DNA of 64,000 bases from Cenococcum geophilum 1.58 (GCA_001692895.1 KV748268.1:1-64000); one strand, 5' to 3'. Positions 1 to 12,900 are shown, counted from the stretch's first letter. The notes: generated by a model not told the origin, from the sequence alone. Made by a program: numbers and translations.

Positions 1-1130
1 GGCCTCCTCGTCCCATATCTCCCCTTCCTCCTTTATAGCTTCCTCCCCTATACTTACGGCTGCCCCTATAGCTACCCCTACGGCTACCTTCCCCCCTAAC
101 TATCTTACCCGCTTAACTATCTTCTACCTCTTCTTTACCTACTCGCTATCTTTCTATATCTCTTTCTATTTTAACTTCCGTTTTTAATAGCTAGTAGCTT
201 ATAATTCTTAATTAATAACTTACTACTCTAAAAATAGGCAAAGCTTATCTTCTATTACCTAGGCGCCGTCCGTATTGCCTTTTAATCTCGCGTATTAGTC
301 TTCCCACTTTTTCTACTTTAGCTTGTACGCCCTTATAGTATTCTTTAAGCGCTAGGCCTTATAAATATTATATAGCCGTGCTATCTAGGCCTTGAATTCG
401 CTTTAGAGGCTATAGGGGGAGAAAGTTAGGGGGGCTTCCGTTAACCGTAAAGTGGACTATAGGGTAAGGAGATTTTTAAAAGACTCTATGTCCGTAAAAG
501 GTAAGGGGGAGACGCGTAAGCGCGGTGTAGGTAAATAAAGCCACCAAACACGTAAATATTAAAGGAGAAAAAGGAGAAGAGGGCTTTATATTATATAATT
601 ATAATTATAGTAAGCCTTTCTATATAAAATTAGAAGCCTTATGTAAGCTAGCATAGGTACAAGGATAGGAGAGGGTTAGAAAATGGATTGTTAAGGTAAT
701 AGTAAGGTTAAAGGCGCGCTAAGGCCCTCTATACTAACCTAGTACTAACCTAAGCCTTAAAAACGCGTCCAAAAAGTAGGGGCCACTACTAAAGGGGGGG
801 GGTAATATTTGGACGATATGTTGCGGACCTTAGGGGGTTATATATAACCTAAGGTTATACTAAGCCTAACCCAGACCTCTGATACCCCTTTATATGGCAA
901 AACAGACTTTTTATATTAGGCGCTTTAGGCGCTCCTACCTAGGTTAGCATGCTATAGGCACCCTAGCTAGCGTGATTTTATTAGTAAGCCTTACTAAAAC
1001 GCGTTAATATTACGATGCGGATGAGATACTGCAGTAGGCCACCACCAAAAACAGCTCTATATTTTTTTTAATGAAGTTAGGCAAAAAGTCGCGATATATA
1101 ATATTATAGCTATAGGTTTCCGCCCTTCCT
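1..1130. other. RIP-decayed sequence with a weak minus-strand coding trace
   Basis: No gene can be assigned. On the minus strand from about 420 down to 1 a translation rich in Lys, Arg and Glu is readable (for example EYYKGVQAKVEKVGRLIREI near 250-350), with interruptions of the TAA/TAG type. It looks like old coding sequence, perhaps of a mobile element, but I recognise no family. From about 430 to 1130 I see only AT-rich sequence with many stops in all frames and no convincing motif. Confidence 0.3.
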
Positions 1131-1139
1131 TTATTAACC

Positions 1140-1640
1140 AGCTACTAATTATATAGGAAAATCCTCCATTAGAGTCCTCCCCTAAATTGCTACCATCTAC
1201 CTACTTTATACGCGTTTTTAACATTAATAAGGATAAGCTAGTAAAGGACTAGCTTAAGGTTATAAGGGAGGATATACTATATACATTAAATAAGATATAT
1301 TAAGTGCTATAAGTAGTTAAACAGTTTAACTAGCAGTTATTTAATATAGAGGATTAATTAAAGGCAGTAGAGGAGGGCTTAAAGGATACTAAGAAGGACG
1401 CTATAGTAAAGGCTTAATTAGCTTTAAAGTCTTAATATTAAAGGTATAAGAAAGTAGAGAACCTAAAATAGTTACTTAGTCGTCGCCTATTAAATAAAAG
1501 TTATTAGAGCACCGAAGGCATAAAGGAAGCCTATTATAACGGCGCTATAGCACTATTACTTACCAAATTCTGCTATATTCTGCTAATTTATAATTAGCTC
1601 ACCCGGAGCTAGCGCCTTAGTAGCTCGTTCTATATATTTG
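1140..1640 (+). pseudogene. Unassigned coding relic with coiled-coil character
   Basis: One plus-strand frame gives a Lys/Glu/Leu-rich stretch (VEEGLKDTKKDAIVKA, then RYKKVENLK and LLNKSY) followed by GIKEAYYNGAIALLLTKF. Most interruptions are TAA or TAG, as expected if Gln or Trp codons were hit by RIP. The composition suggests a coiled coil before a short hydrophobic segment. It lies upstream of and in the same direction as the Gypsy-1 gag region, so it could belong to an older element or to a separate gene. I do not recognise the family. Confidence 0.35.
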
Positions 1641-1768
1641 TTTACATTAGTTCTAGCGACCCCTTTTTCCCTTCTCCTTAGCTTAGTATCTTCGTAATAT
1701 AGTATTTTATAAGCTTTAGTTCAGAGGCATTTATATAAGCCGTAATATTATACTAAACTTACCTTACC

Positions 1769-1900
1769 CTGCCTGGGAAGGCCTCAATAATATCCTACCT
1801 TAAAAGAAACTTCGTCTACAACGACGCGTTAACGTAATATACTTAGACACTAAAACAACTCTATACTGCCTAGGAAGGCCTAAATAATATCTTACTTTAT
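1769..1900. repeat. Short direct repeat pair, 97-bp spacing
   Basis: A block of about 35 bases beginning ctgcctRggaaggcct occurs at 1769-1803 and again at 1866-1900. The differences are mostly transitions. It sits in the otherwise unassigned stretch (1640-2050) before the Gypsy-1 gag region and may be a tandem duplication in the leader or terminal repeat of that element. Confidence 0.6.
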
Positions 1901-4900
1901 AAGCTAAATAGGACTAGACCTGTACCCTAGGATTAAAACTAAATCGTATAATACTAATAAACCCTAAGAAGCTAACAATAGCACCTAAAGCTAGCTTATT
2001 TAAGAGAGCTACCTCTACTTAAGAGAAACTAAAGATCTAATTAGGATCGGAAATTAAAGACAATAATAATATTATAGACGTACGCGAGTAGATTCGCGCC
2101 CTTATAGCCAGCTAAAAAGCTAATTATCTTAAGGTAAGGAATATATAAGAGACCCTATAAGAGATCCTAGAAAGCCTTATAGCCCTATAAAATAGCCTAG
2201 CTTNNCNTTTTTAAAGCCCTAGCTNACCTANTTACTCTACTAAATNNNATATACTAGGGAGTACGGATATAATAATAAAGTAATTAAAGTCCGTTAAGCT
2301 CTTTAACCCCCTACTACTATCTAACGGGATAAACCCTATCTTTAAGAATTAGAGGATTTAAGTATAAGGAAAGCTTCGCGTTAACTATAACTACTTCCTT
2401 TCTAAAGAAGCTAAAATACTCTACCTCTTTAGTTGAACTACTAGGGACGCCCAATGGCACCTTTAAGCTAAGTTTAAGGACAATTCCCCTATTTAATTTA
2501 TATCTATTAACGAGATAATATAGTACCTAGTAGCTATTTATATTAACCTAAATAAAGTATAGGACGCCTATTATAACTATAATCGCCTAATAATAAAACT
2601 AAACTAACCCTTTGCTAAATTTTAAACTTAATTCCTATACCTTATATTACGGCACTAGTAGAACTACGTACCGGCAAGTTGCTATAGATTGCCGTATATT
2701 GCGGTTACGTGACGTAAAGATCTTATAAAACATTAAACGGCGCTACTTTTCTTCTCCTTTTTTTTCCCTAGCTTTAGATTCTTGTTTATAGACAATCCAA
2801 TTATATAGGCTTACGCGTCCCCTTTGCCATGCCCATGCCTTAATTAACTAAGTCGTTAACACCTTACAGAAGAAGGCTAGGTTCCCCTTAAGAACTATTA
2901 ATTAGACCTATATAATAAGCTAACAATCCAGCTATAAGAGAAGATCGCTATAACCTTAAACAACCTTCTAATATATAATAAACTTACAACTTATTACCTA
3001 TTATTAGACTTAAAACTAAAGCAAATTAACGCCTGCCTTAATTAGCAGAAGTGACCCTAAAATAATTAAAACTTATTAGTTACACCTATAGGAGCTAAAG
3101 TAGGGAGATAAGCTACGACCGCTCTTATACTAAAAGCGGTCACATTTATATACTAGCGAGCCTCGCCTAACTAGCTACGTACTACACCCCTAACTAGTAC
3201 TTATCGCAATACCCTAATTAACCCTACCTTGGCTACGTACTATAACTGCGATAAAAAGGGTTATTTTATTTTATTTTACCTAGAGCTAAGGGATATAGGC
3301 GATATTAAGGAATTAGAGGAAGGAGAAATATTTAATAAGTTGGGAAAAGAAGAACCCTAGGGAAAGACTCCCCCTTAGGGTATTCTATTAATCTTAAAGA
3401 GATTAATCTTAGTTAGTTAATAGGTGGAAAGTATTTTACTATTCTATATATAGTATCTTAAAATAGATATAAAGTAAATATAACCGCCCTTATTAATACT
3501 AGAGTAAATAGCTTTACCTTTATAAATACTGCCTATATAAATAATATTGCTAAGTTTTTAAATACAAAAGCCATCTAACTAGAGAAGCCTATTTAGGTAA
3601 AAGGCTATAACGGCTAAGCTAGTTAGCCGGTTACCTACGTCTTAAAGTTATATATCGCTCTTAATAGACAACGCTAATATAGTATCCCTTTCTACATTCT
3701 AGACCTAGGTTCCTATAATGTAATCCTTAGCCGGAAATAGATATCCTATTTTAATATTTAGCTAAATATATAATAAAGACAATTTATCTAGCTAGAGGAT
3801 AGACTAAAGTTGCCCTCCTTTATTAGGGAAATCTAAACTAACTATAAAACACTAGCTATAAAGGCTAACCCTACCTACTAGTAGAATATCTAGGCCCGTA
3901 ACCTAGCCTTTGCCTAAAAAGACGCCCGCTATAAAGCTAGAAAAAACTCTATACTAATAAAAATACTCTCCTAAAGCGCTACGTTTAAAAAGAACTTAAT
4001 ATATAAAAGTGAGATAAATAGTAATATAGACAATGTTTAAATTATATAGATCTAACCGGCATAGAAAAGAACGCACTAATAGGATATAAGGGATGCCCTT
4101 TAAAAGATGTAATAGAAGCTAAAAGGAGTAATAATAACGTTAGTACCCTAGAAGTCCCTAAAGTTATATACGTCCCTATTATTATATAACCCCCCCGCCG
4201 TAGACATTACTATAATTAGCGCTATAGTGTTTTACTTTAATATATACCAAAAGAATAATAAGGTCTTTATAATAAGCCTATATAAGATTAACTGAATTAT
4301 TAGTAATAGGGAGGAAGAGCTAGCTAAGGAAACTAATAAGGAACTAGTTAAACGCCTTCTTTCTACTATTTATATAAATTATAAGGATATATTCTGAAGA
4401 GCGGCTTTAAATAAGTTACCCCCTTACCGGATATATAACTATAAGATCTAATTAGAAGCCAATAATTTACTAGGTTATAGCCCTTTCTACTAATAATTAA
4501 TGGACAAGCTAAAAGTAATAAAGTAATACTTAATTAATAACCTGGATAAAGGGTTTATTAAGCCAAGTTAAGCCCCTTTTACTTACCCTATCTTATTTAT
4601 AAAAAAGCCTAATAGAGGCCTTTACTTTTATATTAACTATTAAAAGCTAAACGCTATTACTTAAAAGGATTAGTATCCTATTTCTTTAATTAATAAAACC
4701 CTTATACGTCTAAGCTAGGTAAAGATCTTTACTAAACTTAATATTTATTAAACTTTCTACCAAATTAGGATAGACCCCGTATCTAAAGATTTAACTATAT
4801 TTTATACCCGCTATAGTTTTTATAAATATAAAGTTTTTCCTTTTAGACTAATAAACGGACTAGCTATATACCAAAGGTATATAAATAACGTTCTTTTTAA

Positions 4901-6423
4901 TTACCTGGATAAATTCTATATAGTATACCTAGACGATATTTTTATATACTTAGACGACAAACTTAAGTATTAAGTTTATATTAAAAAGGTCCTAAAGAGA
5001 CTACGGAACGCGGGCTTATAAGTTAATATTAAGAAATGCAAGTTTGGGGTAAAACGTATAAAGTACCTTAGATTTATTATAACTACAGAAGGAATTAAAG
5101 TTAACTCTAAGAAGGTAGAGGCAATCTGTAACTAAAAGCCCCCTTATATAGTAAAAGGAATCTAGTCCTTCTTTAGCTTTTATAACTTCTACTACCGGTT
5201 TACCTCTAACTATAAAATTATAGCAAAACCTCTTATATAACTAACTAGGAAGGATACGCCTTTTATCTTTAATAATAGCTGCCTAAAAGCCTTTAAAGAG
5301 ATAAAGAATTAGCTTATCTCTTCCCTAATCCTTTATCACTATAACCTAGACCTTAAATTAATGCTAGAAACGGACGCCTTTAATAAGGTTATAGTAGGAA
5401 TCCTATTACAGTTATATTTAGACGGCAAGTAGTACTTTATTGCCTTCTTATTAAAAATAATAGACCCGGCTAAGTATAACTATAAAGTACACAATAAAGA
5501 AATACTAGCTATTATTTAATTACTCTCTTAATAGCGCGTAGAGCTTAAAGGTATAAACTCCTAAATTAAGATATATATAGATTATAAAGCAGCTTACTAA
5601 ATAATAAGCCTAGTAAGCTAAATTACTCTCCTAATTTTTCTTTACGATTATATATTGTTCTAGTAAGTAAAACTCTAAGGCTAATACCTTAACCCAAAGA
5701 AAATAAGATATAGGACCCTAGAATAAGCTAAAGACCTAATATTAGACGTATGCCCTCCTCTATCTAGAACAGCTTAACCTACGGATCCTTAAAGAGCTAG
5801 ACTTTTAGTAAAACGAGCTAGCACTAATAAAGGAGTCCTTAGATAAGCTAATAGGGCTAATTAACCGCCTCCTAACTATAAACCGCACGGCTAACGCCTT
5901 AGGGGCCCTCCGCGATTAAGCTATAAAAGGAGACCTTAATTTTAAGACGGAGGAAGGATTGCTCCTATACTAGGAGCGGCTTATAATCTCTAATATTAAT
6001 AATCTATAGACGGAGCTAATCCGCGAAGCTTATTGCTAAGTCTTTATAGTATACCCTAGCAAGAATAAGACCTATAAAATTATTAACTACCGCTATTACT
6101 GTCTAAGAATAGTTGCGGATATTAATTAATATATATAGAACTGCGAGGACTACTAGAGAGCTATACCCCTATAAGATAAGACCCTAGGACTACTTAAGCT
6201 ACTCCTAATACTAAAGCGCCCTTAGTAGTATATCTTTATAGACCTTTATAAACTACCTATAAACCGTGACGGATATAATATAGTATAGTTACAGTTAACT
6301 ATTTTAGCAAACGCCTATTCTTAATTCCCTATTATAAGAACATTAATACTAAAGAGGCAGCCTAGCTATATATCTAGTACGTCTATTAAATTTACGGACT
6401 ACTAAATACTACATCAGCATTTT

Positions 6424-6640
6424 GTTGGGGTGCCAAGATCCTGGAGGCCTCCTGGAGGTCCTGGTCGTCCTGAGAGGCTCCTGGCAGGCTCCTGGCAGGA
6501 TTTTGATTTTCCTGATCGTCCTGATCGTCCTGACAGGCTCCTAGCAGGATCTTTGATTTCCTGATCGTCCTCTCAGGGTCCTGTCAGGGTCCTGACAGGA
6601 AACCAGTATTTCCTGATCGTCCTGGCAGGATACCCCCTAT
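6424..6640. repeat. Left subterminal TCCTGG/TCCTGATCGTCC repeats
   Basis: Short motifs of the type cctggaggtcctggtcgtcc, cctgatcgtcc and ggctcctggcagg recur many times directly inside the left end of the TA-flanked unit. A related TCCTAG array lies inside the right end (8703-8805), so the two ends share subterminal repeats. In DNA transposons such motifs often bind transposase; that role is inference here. Confidence 0.7.
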
Positions 6641-6726
6641 GCGACACCCCCCCAAAAAGTGACACCTCCTATGCACACCCCTCCAGACACCCCCCCAATG
6701 CGACACCCCCCAAAGCGACACCCCAA

Positions 6727-7216
6727 ACGAGGCTCTGCACGAGGCTCTCACGAGGCTCTACACGAAGCTCTCACGAGGCTCTACACGAAGCTCTGCACGG
6801 AGCTCTGCACGAAGCTCTGCACGAAGCTCTACATGAAGCTTTGCATAAGGCTCTACACGAGGCTCTACACGAAGCTCTGCGTAGAGGCTCTGCACGAGGC
6901 CCTGCACGAAACTGTACACGAAGCTCTACACGAAGCTCTACACGAAGCTCTGCACGAAGCTCTGCACGAAGCTCTGCACGAAGCTCTGCACGAAGCTCTG
7001 CACGAAGCTCTGCACGAAGCTCTGCACAAAGCTCTGCACGAAGCTTTGCACAAGGCTCTACACGAGGCTCTACACGAAGCTCTGCGTACAGAGGCTCTAC
7101 ACGAAGCTCTACACGAAGCTCTACATGAAGCTCTACACGAGGTTCTACGTACAGAGGCTCTGCACAAGGCTCTGCGCGAAGCTCTGCGTACGGAGGCTCT
7201 ACACGAAGCTCTGCAT
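6727..7216. repeat. 12-bp minisatellite, consensus CACGAAGCTCTG
   Basis: About forty tandem copies of a 12-bp unit (variants cacgaggctcta, cacgaagctctg, and inserted cgtagaggctctg spacers). Because 12 is a multiple of three, all frames tend to stay open, producing a plus-strand run of the tetrapeptide HEAL from 6659 to 7312 and a minus-strand run of CRAS. I see no start context, domain or conservation that argues for a real protein. The same unit recurs in decayed form at 37480-37690. Confidence 0.9.
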
Positions 7217-7321
7217 CGGGTCCCCGCTATATTCCCGATAGCCTCTACACGTGCCTCTGCCCTATGTAGCACCTTATTTTTACCCTTCCTTCCTTACATC
7301 CTCCCTACCTAGGGAGGCACC

Positions 7322-8350
7322 AGAACGGCAGCCAGCAGAGGACCGTTGCCAGAACCAGACGACCATCGCCAGAACTAGACGACCATCGCCAGAACTAGAC
7401 GACCATTGCCAGAACCAGACGACCGTCACCAGAACTACACACCAGACAACCGTCGTAGAACCAGACGACCGTCACCAGAACCAGACAACCATCGCCAGAA
7501 CTAGACGGCCGTCGCTAGAACCACACGACCGTCGTAGGACCAGACGACCGTTACCAGAACCAGACGACTGTTACTAGAACCAGACGACCGTCGCCAGAAC
7601 CACACGACCACCGTAGAACTAGACGACCGTTACTAGAACCAGACGACGACTGTTCAAATAACCAGCCAGCGAATACCACGAACGATTCAATTGATCGATC
7701 GATCGAATTAAACCAAAGCTTTAATATCGGCCTATCACCAAATCAAATCAAGGCCTCCTAGGGAGGTACCCTAGACGACTACCGTTCGAATGTATAAGCT
7801 AGCGAACGGCCATAGAGAACGATCTGAATTAATTAGAGCCTTCAATCGGGCCGACCCCTCCCCGAATTGAATTAGATACTGACATAGGCAGGTAGGAGAG
7901 GACCTTCGCCAGAACCAGAGACCGTCGCCAGAACTAGACGACCGTCGTCAGAGCTAGACGACCGTCGCCAGAGCTAGATGACCGTTGCCAGAGCTAGACG
8001 ACCGTCGCCAGAGCTAGACGACCGTCGTCAGAGCTAGACGACCGTCGTCGGAGCTAGACGACCGTTGCCAGAGCCAGACGATAATCGTTCGAACGACCAG
8101 CCAGCGAACACCACAATCGATTCAATCGATCGATCGAATCGAACTAGAGCCTCAATATCAGCCTGTTACCGAATCAAATCGAATCAAGGCCTCCTAGGGA
8201 GGCACCCCAGACGACCACCGTTCAAACGTACAGCCAGCGAACGTCTATAGAGAACGATTCGAATCAATACAATTAATCGCAATCGAATTAAGCAGAACCT
8301 TTAATCGGGCCGACCTCTCCCCGAATTACAGATACAGACAGATAGGCACA
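7322..8350. repeat. Higher-order repeat: 20-bp array plus GATC-rich block, two copies
   Basis: A 20-bp unit (agacgaccgtcgccagaact and variants) is tandemly repeated at about 7330-7650 and again at about 7905-8085. Each array is followed by a related block of about 240 bases (7651-7890 and 8081-8350). The block contains cagccagcgaa, gattcaatcgatcgatcga, ggcctcctagggagg and aatcgggccgaccyctcccc. The whole is therefore a two-copy higher-order repeat. Open frames within it (for example 7251-7577 and 8065-8250) follow the repeat period and are not credible genes. Confidence 0.85.
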
Positions 8351-8411
8351 GACAGGTAGGCACGAACAGGTAGGACGGACAGGTAGGACAGGCAGGACAG
8401 GCAGGACAGGC

Positions 8412-8455
<44 letters not shown>

Positions 8456-8460
8456 CACTA
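8330..8460. repeat. GGCAGGACAG / GGCA microsatellite array
   Basis: A run grading from acagacaggtaggcac through ggacaggcaggacaggcagg into pure ggca repeats ending at about 8457. It lies inside the TA-flanked unit. The minus-strand frame across it (CLPACLPACPACP) is a translation of the repeat and not a gene. Confidence 0.9.
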
Positions 8461-8702
8461 GGCCTAGTTAGGAAATCAGCACACGGTCGGCGGATCGTCG
8501 GGAACACCGCCAATCGACGATTTGGAGCCTCCGCGAGCTCTCCCTGTCTCCTCAATTGATCGCCCGACGCCCGAGCGATCGTAGAGCTCCTGGACAGACA
8601 GACAAGGATTAATTTAGATTAGGAGCTTTATATTTTAATATAATTAAATTAATTTTTAAATTTTTTAAACTAGCTGTAAATACCAAAGTATTTTTATTAT
8701 TA

Positions 8703-8805
8703 TTGTCCTGGTAGTCCTAGAGGTCCTAGAGGTCCTAGAGGTCCTAGAGGTCCTAAAGGTCCTAGTAGTCCTAGTAATCCTAGTAGTCCTAGTAGTCCGG
8801 GCGAC
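8703..8805. repeat. Right subterminal 9-bp TCCTAGAGG array
   Basis: Tandem copies of tcctagagg and tcctagtag lie near the right end of the TA-flanked unit. They correspond to the TCCTGG motifs at its left end. CCTAG against CCTGG is the expected product of C-to-T change, so this end may have suffered more RIP than the left end. Confidence 0.75.
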
Positions 8806-9609
8806 ATCCTAATAGGTTCCTAACAGGATACCAAGTGTAAGTGTCTTTTAGAGCTCCTAATAGCCCTAACAGGAGCTGTTAGGAGCTGTTAGTACTATTA
8901 GGAGGCATAAACATTTTGCTGATGTATTATATCTAATTATAGGCCACAGTTTATATCGGCCTTTTAGAATAAGTTTACCTAAATCCTAGGTATTAAGCTA
9001 AAGCTTTCTACGGCTTACTACCCCTAGATAGACGGTTAGACGAAGATTATAAATTAATACCTAGGCTAGAGGCTTAGGCCCTTTATTAACTATTTCTAAA
9101 ATAACTAGTTGGAACTACTACCCTTAATAAACTACGCCTAAGCAACTTTACTCTATAACTCTATAGGGTTTGCCCCAATTTAGCTAAAAATGGGATACTT
9201 ACCCTATATAAGCTTTAACTAGAAAAGGCTAGAAGAACCCTAGACTGTATAAGAGAAGCTATCCTATACTAAGGCCTAATAGTATACTAAACACTTAAAG
9301 GAAGCTTAAATAGTAGCCCGTAAGAACTTAGAAAAAGCTTAAAGGTTAATAAAATAGCAGGCAAATAAATACTATTAAGAGCCTAACTTTGCCCCTAGTA
9401 ATATAGTTTAGGTTATAATAAGGAATTAGAAGACTAAATGGCCTAGCTATAAGCTAGACTACTAAATAGCAGGACTATATAAGGTTTTTAAGAAAATAGG
9501 TAACTTATATAAAGTAAAGCTCCTAAATTTAATTAGGGTTTACTATTATGGACGCTTTAAGAATAATATTACAACTACTTGGGGAAGAATCGGAAGAAGT
9601 TAGTTAGTT

Positions 9610-9995
9610 AATTTAGGCACGGTCTATAATAGAGCCAATAGAGCTATATAACGAGGAATGGTAACTAAGGTTATATAACGTAATCTATATAATCTGTAAA
9701 ATCTATATAATCCGCAATAGAGTAGATAGAGTATACGTACCTTATATATAAGGAGGATTTCTTAGGAGTACGGTTGTGTATTTAAAGGACTATAGTCCCT
9801 ACCTAGGTAGTTCCTTCCTTATAGTAATTCTCAGAATATAATTAGAGTTAATCTGTTAGGCAACTACTCCACTAGTTATTATTATATTGTTAACTTTAAT
9901 TTATATTACCTATATACCTAGCCTAATAATAAGCCTATTATAGTACTTACTATAAGGTTCCGTTATATAATTACTACCTAGTTACGGTATTAAAT
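9610..9995 (+). other. Junction between Gypsy-1 and Gypsy-2; possible terminal repeat
   Basis: No protein similarity is visible here. The stretch lies after the Gypsy-1 integrase tail and before the Gypsy-2 gag. It holds a TATA-like run (ttatatataagg, 9742-9753) and a pyrimidine-rich segment, as expected of an LTR promoter. I could not find a second copy, so whether it is the 3' LTR of Gypsy-1, the 5' LTR of Gypsy-2, or both is open. Confidence 0.3.
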
Positions 9996-9999
9996 ATAG

Positions 10000-12900
10000 A
10001 AAGTCAAATAATATGCCACTAAAAGCAGCCACTATAACGCTATTGACGGCGGCAACTACTTTAAGGTTAGGAGGAGATATAAGTATAGTAAATACTAACT
10101 CCTAACAACCTATAACAGTTAGATAATTATAAGAGATAGTTAACTAGTTAATAATAAACAATACGGCGCTAGAAGAAAGGGTTAATAGAATAGAAGCAGT
10201 AAAGATTAAGTTACTATTAATTAAGAGGTACTCGGGAGAAAGGTTAAAGCTTAAAGGATTCTTTATATAAATACATTTTAAAGTTATATAAGAAGGAGTA
10301 AAGCTGCTAATACCTATGGATTAAATAGCATATGCAGGACTATTCCTATTAGGAAGGGCACTTAAGTAGTTTAAGCCTTACCTTATAGAAATATAAGCAA
10401 ATGGAATAACAACCACTAATTAAGAGGTGCGGTTTATATTTTTAAGTTAGGAAGGGTTTATAGAGCGATTTATACAAATATTTGGAGACCTAGAGGCAGT
10501 AACTATAGCGGAGAAAAAGCTCTAAGATATTATATAATAAACCTTAGTAATTAAGTATATAATATAGTTCTAGACACTAGCTACGTAAGTTAAGTAAAAT
10601 AATAGGGCGCTTATAGCATAGTATAAATAAGGACTTAAGGCTAAAGTCTAGGACGTAATTATCTTAATGGAAGATATAGACACCCTAAGAGAATTGATAG
10701 ATTAAGCGATTAAGATTAATAATTAGATCTACTAAAGGGAACGGGCTAAAAAATGTTAGGATAGAGTTTTATAGTTATATAAGGCGCAGAGTATATAACA
10801 ATAAAAGCTAAATTAGAAACTATAGTATAGCGCAGAGCTAATAGACCTAAGTGGTATTAAAGAAGCCTATAAGAGTAGGAGTAAGAAATAGTAGAAACCT
10901 AGAGGTTAGAAATCTAATAATTATAGGACTAAGGAGTAGAGGCTAAACCAGGGATCTTAGTAGTAGAAGATGTTTAGACGGACTTTATAATAAAGTTAAT
11001 AGTTTAGAGATAGAGCTTATATAAATTACGGAAAATAAGGTTACTTTTTAAGGGATTATAAAGATAGTTAGAGTTACTATACAATAAAGGGAACTAGACT
11101 AGTAGAAGACATATATATATAGAGGGATAATAGTATACTGCGAGGAACAAAAGAGTGTTTAATTAGGAGTTTTGCGTTTTATTATAATAACGCATACTAA
11201 ATTTATAAGGACGCTAAGTATGGCGTAAGCTATTGGCTATAGGAGCTAAAATCCTTAGAGTATAGGGGAACTAATAAACTAGTTTACAGATCGGACATTA
11301 AGGACGATAAATTTAACGTAGGCGAAACATTCTATAATAATAAGGTAATAAAGGCAGCTTACTAGGAGTATATAGACCTTAAAGATATTATAAAAGAGGT
11401 AGAGAATGATTCCACTATAGAATAGGGAATATTAGTAGGGATTAAGGCCCCACTAAATACGATATCTATTACTTTACGAGACGTAAGAGAAGTAGGGTAG
11501 CGAACTATTTTAACACTTAATAAAGGTAAAAGGCTAAAGGCTTAAGACTCTTAAGATAAGATAAGAGACGACTAAGATTCTTAAGACGAGATAATATATA
11601 TCTAAGGACCTATAATAGATAGAAACCAATAGAGTAGGGTAATAGCTTAGTCTAAGGATATATAAATAAGCTCGGGATAGAGTTTCCTATAGGTATAAGA
11701 CTCTTAAGATAAGATAAGTGAGATTTAAGACTTTTAAAACAAGATAAGAACACTTAAGCCTAGTTAGACTAAGGTAGGAGTAAAGCTTAAGGTAGAAGTA
11801 AGCTTAGGATTGAAAATTCTATAGGACTAAGATTTCTAAGCATAAATAAGGACTATTAAATAAACTAAGATTAAGAAGTAAGAGGACATTAAGGATCTAC
11901 TTATAAGGCGAAAACTAAAGGAGATTATAACTAAGTTTAAAGCAAGAATTATTACATAGCAATAACAGAAGTTAGATTAAAGGACTAATATATTAGGATA
12001 TACTAAGGACTAAGCACCTATATAAAGAATTACTAATAGGCTTAAAGTAGGCACACTAAGAGCTAAGTGGCTTACTAAATTGGAAAATAAAGAGGATCTA
12101 GGGATTCTAATTAGGTTTAAGAAACAATATATAAAAGGCTATTATAACGTAGTAATAAGAAGATACTTCCTTACGGATAAGCCGTATATACTCTAGTAGC
12201 TATACTAAAAGTAGTATAGGCAAAGGCATAATAATAAGTAGGAAGATTTCTATATATAATTGGATGAGAAAGTTATCTAAAACTACCCTATTACGGAAAA
12301 GGTAATAAGTTATATTAAAGGAGCCTTAATTATAATATTAAAAGATCTAAAGGAATAATTAGAGGACTAGAGAAGTAAAAGGCGTATCTTAGTACCTGCG
12401 AATAAAGTTATAACGTTTAGATTAACATAATAGAGGTTTAAACTTAAGGATAAAGACGAACTAAGAGTTAACCTAAGACACTAAGCATATTATATATTAG
12501 CGTAGATTGCGTATATAAATAATATATATAATATGCACAGAGTACCTAAGGATAAGCATTAACAATATCCTATAAGAATATATTAGATAGCGGAAGAATA
12601 AAAGTATAAAAACGTTAAGTATATATATAGCTGGCATCTAGTAGAAGTTTAGGAATTAGGTAACTTAATACTTTAGCTAAAAAGATTCCTTATAGAAGAA
12701 TACTTAAACGGATAATAGTGGTGGGAATGCCTAGAGAATATATATTTATAGTATATTAAAGATAAAAAGCGAACTAAGTACTAGCTAAAAGTAGACTAAG
12801 TATAAATAGGATTAAGCAGCTAATAGTTAGGAAAAGTAGAGGCCTATAGGACTAGAGGGAACTAGTAGTAGAGCCTTAGACCCTTAAAGGAATTTAAGGA

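Larger units (their letters stand above)
6412..8924. mobile_element. TA-flanked 2.5-kb minisatellite-filled insertion in Gypsy-1
   Basis: The unit begins CATCAGCA at 6412 and ends TGCTGATG at 8924, a perfect 8-bp inverted repeat. TA lies directly outside on both sides (6410-6411 and 8925-8926). Integrase similarity of Gypsy-1 stops at the left edge and resumes at the right edge, so this is a clean insertion. A TA duplication with short inverted termini is the habit of the Tc1/mariner/pogo group, but no transposase is visible, so it would be a non-autonomous passenger. The interior is markedly more GC-rich than its surroundings and consists almost wholly of tandem repeats: TCCTGG/TCCTAG motifs near both ends, a 12-bp array, a 20-bp array, a duplicated block with GATCGATCGATCG runs, and a GGCAGGACAG array. 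It shows much less RIP than the host element, so it may be younger or protected. Confidence 0.72.
2050..9600 (+). mobile_element. Gypsy-1: broken Ty3/Gypsy chromovirus, split by a nested insertion
   Basis: A fossil LTR-retrotransposon of the Ty3/Gypsy family, plus strand. Parts in order: gag about 2050-3300 with a CCHC zinc-knuckle region near 3238-3290; aspartic-protease region about 3440-3800; reverse transcriptase about 4560-5250, with a YLDD box near 4930; RNase H about 5340-5700; integrase zinc-finger region about 6030-6240; integrase core resuming at about 8927; and a C-terminal region, chromodomain-like in position, to about 9600. The element is interrupted by a separate 2.5-kb insertion at 6412-8924. 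It is old and heavily broken, with dozens of disruptions across all domains, nearly all of RIP type. I could not define a matched pair of long terminal repeats. Scattered N bases at 2204-2248 fall in gag. Family assignment is firm from the domain order (integrase after RNase H). Confidence 0.88.

Noticed and set aside
6659-7312. 217-codon open frame encoding HEAL tetrapeptide repeats, and the opposite CRAS frame
   Set aside because: Both follow from a 12-bp satellite that keeps several frames open; no start context, domain or sign of selection.
8301-8555. Minus-strand frame rich in CLPACLPACPACP
   Set aside because: Translation of the GGCA/GGCAGGACAG microsatellite.
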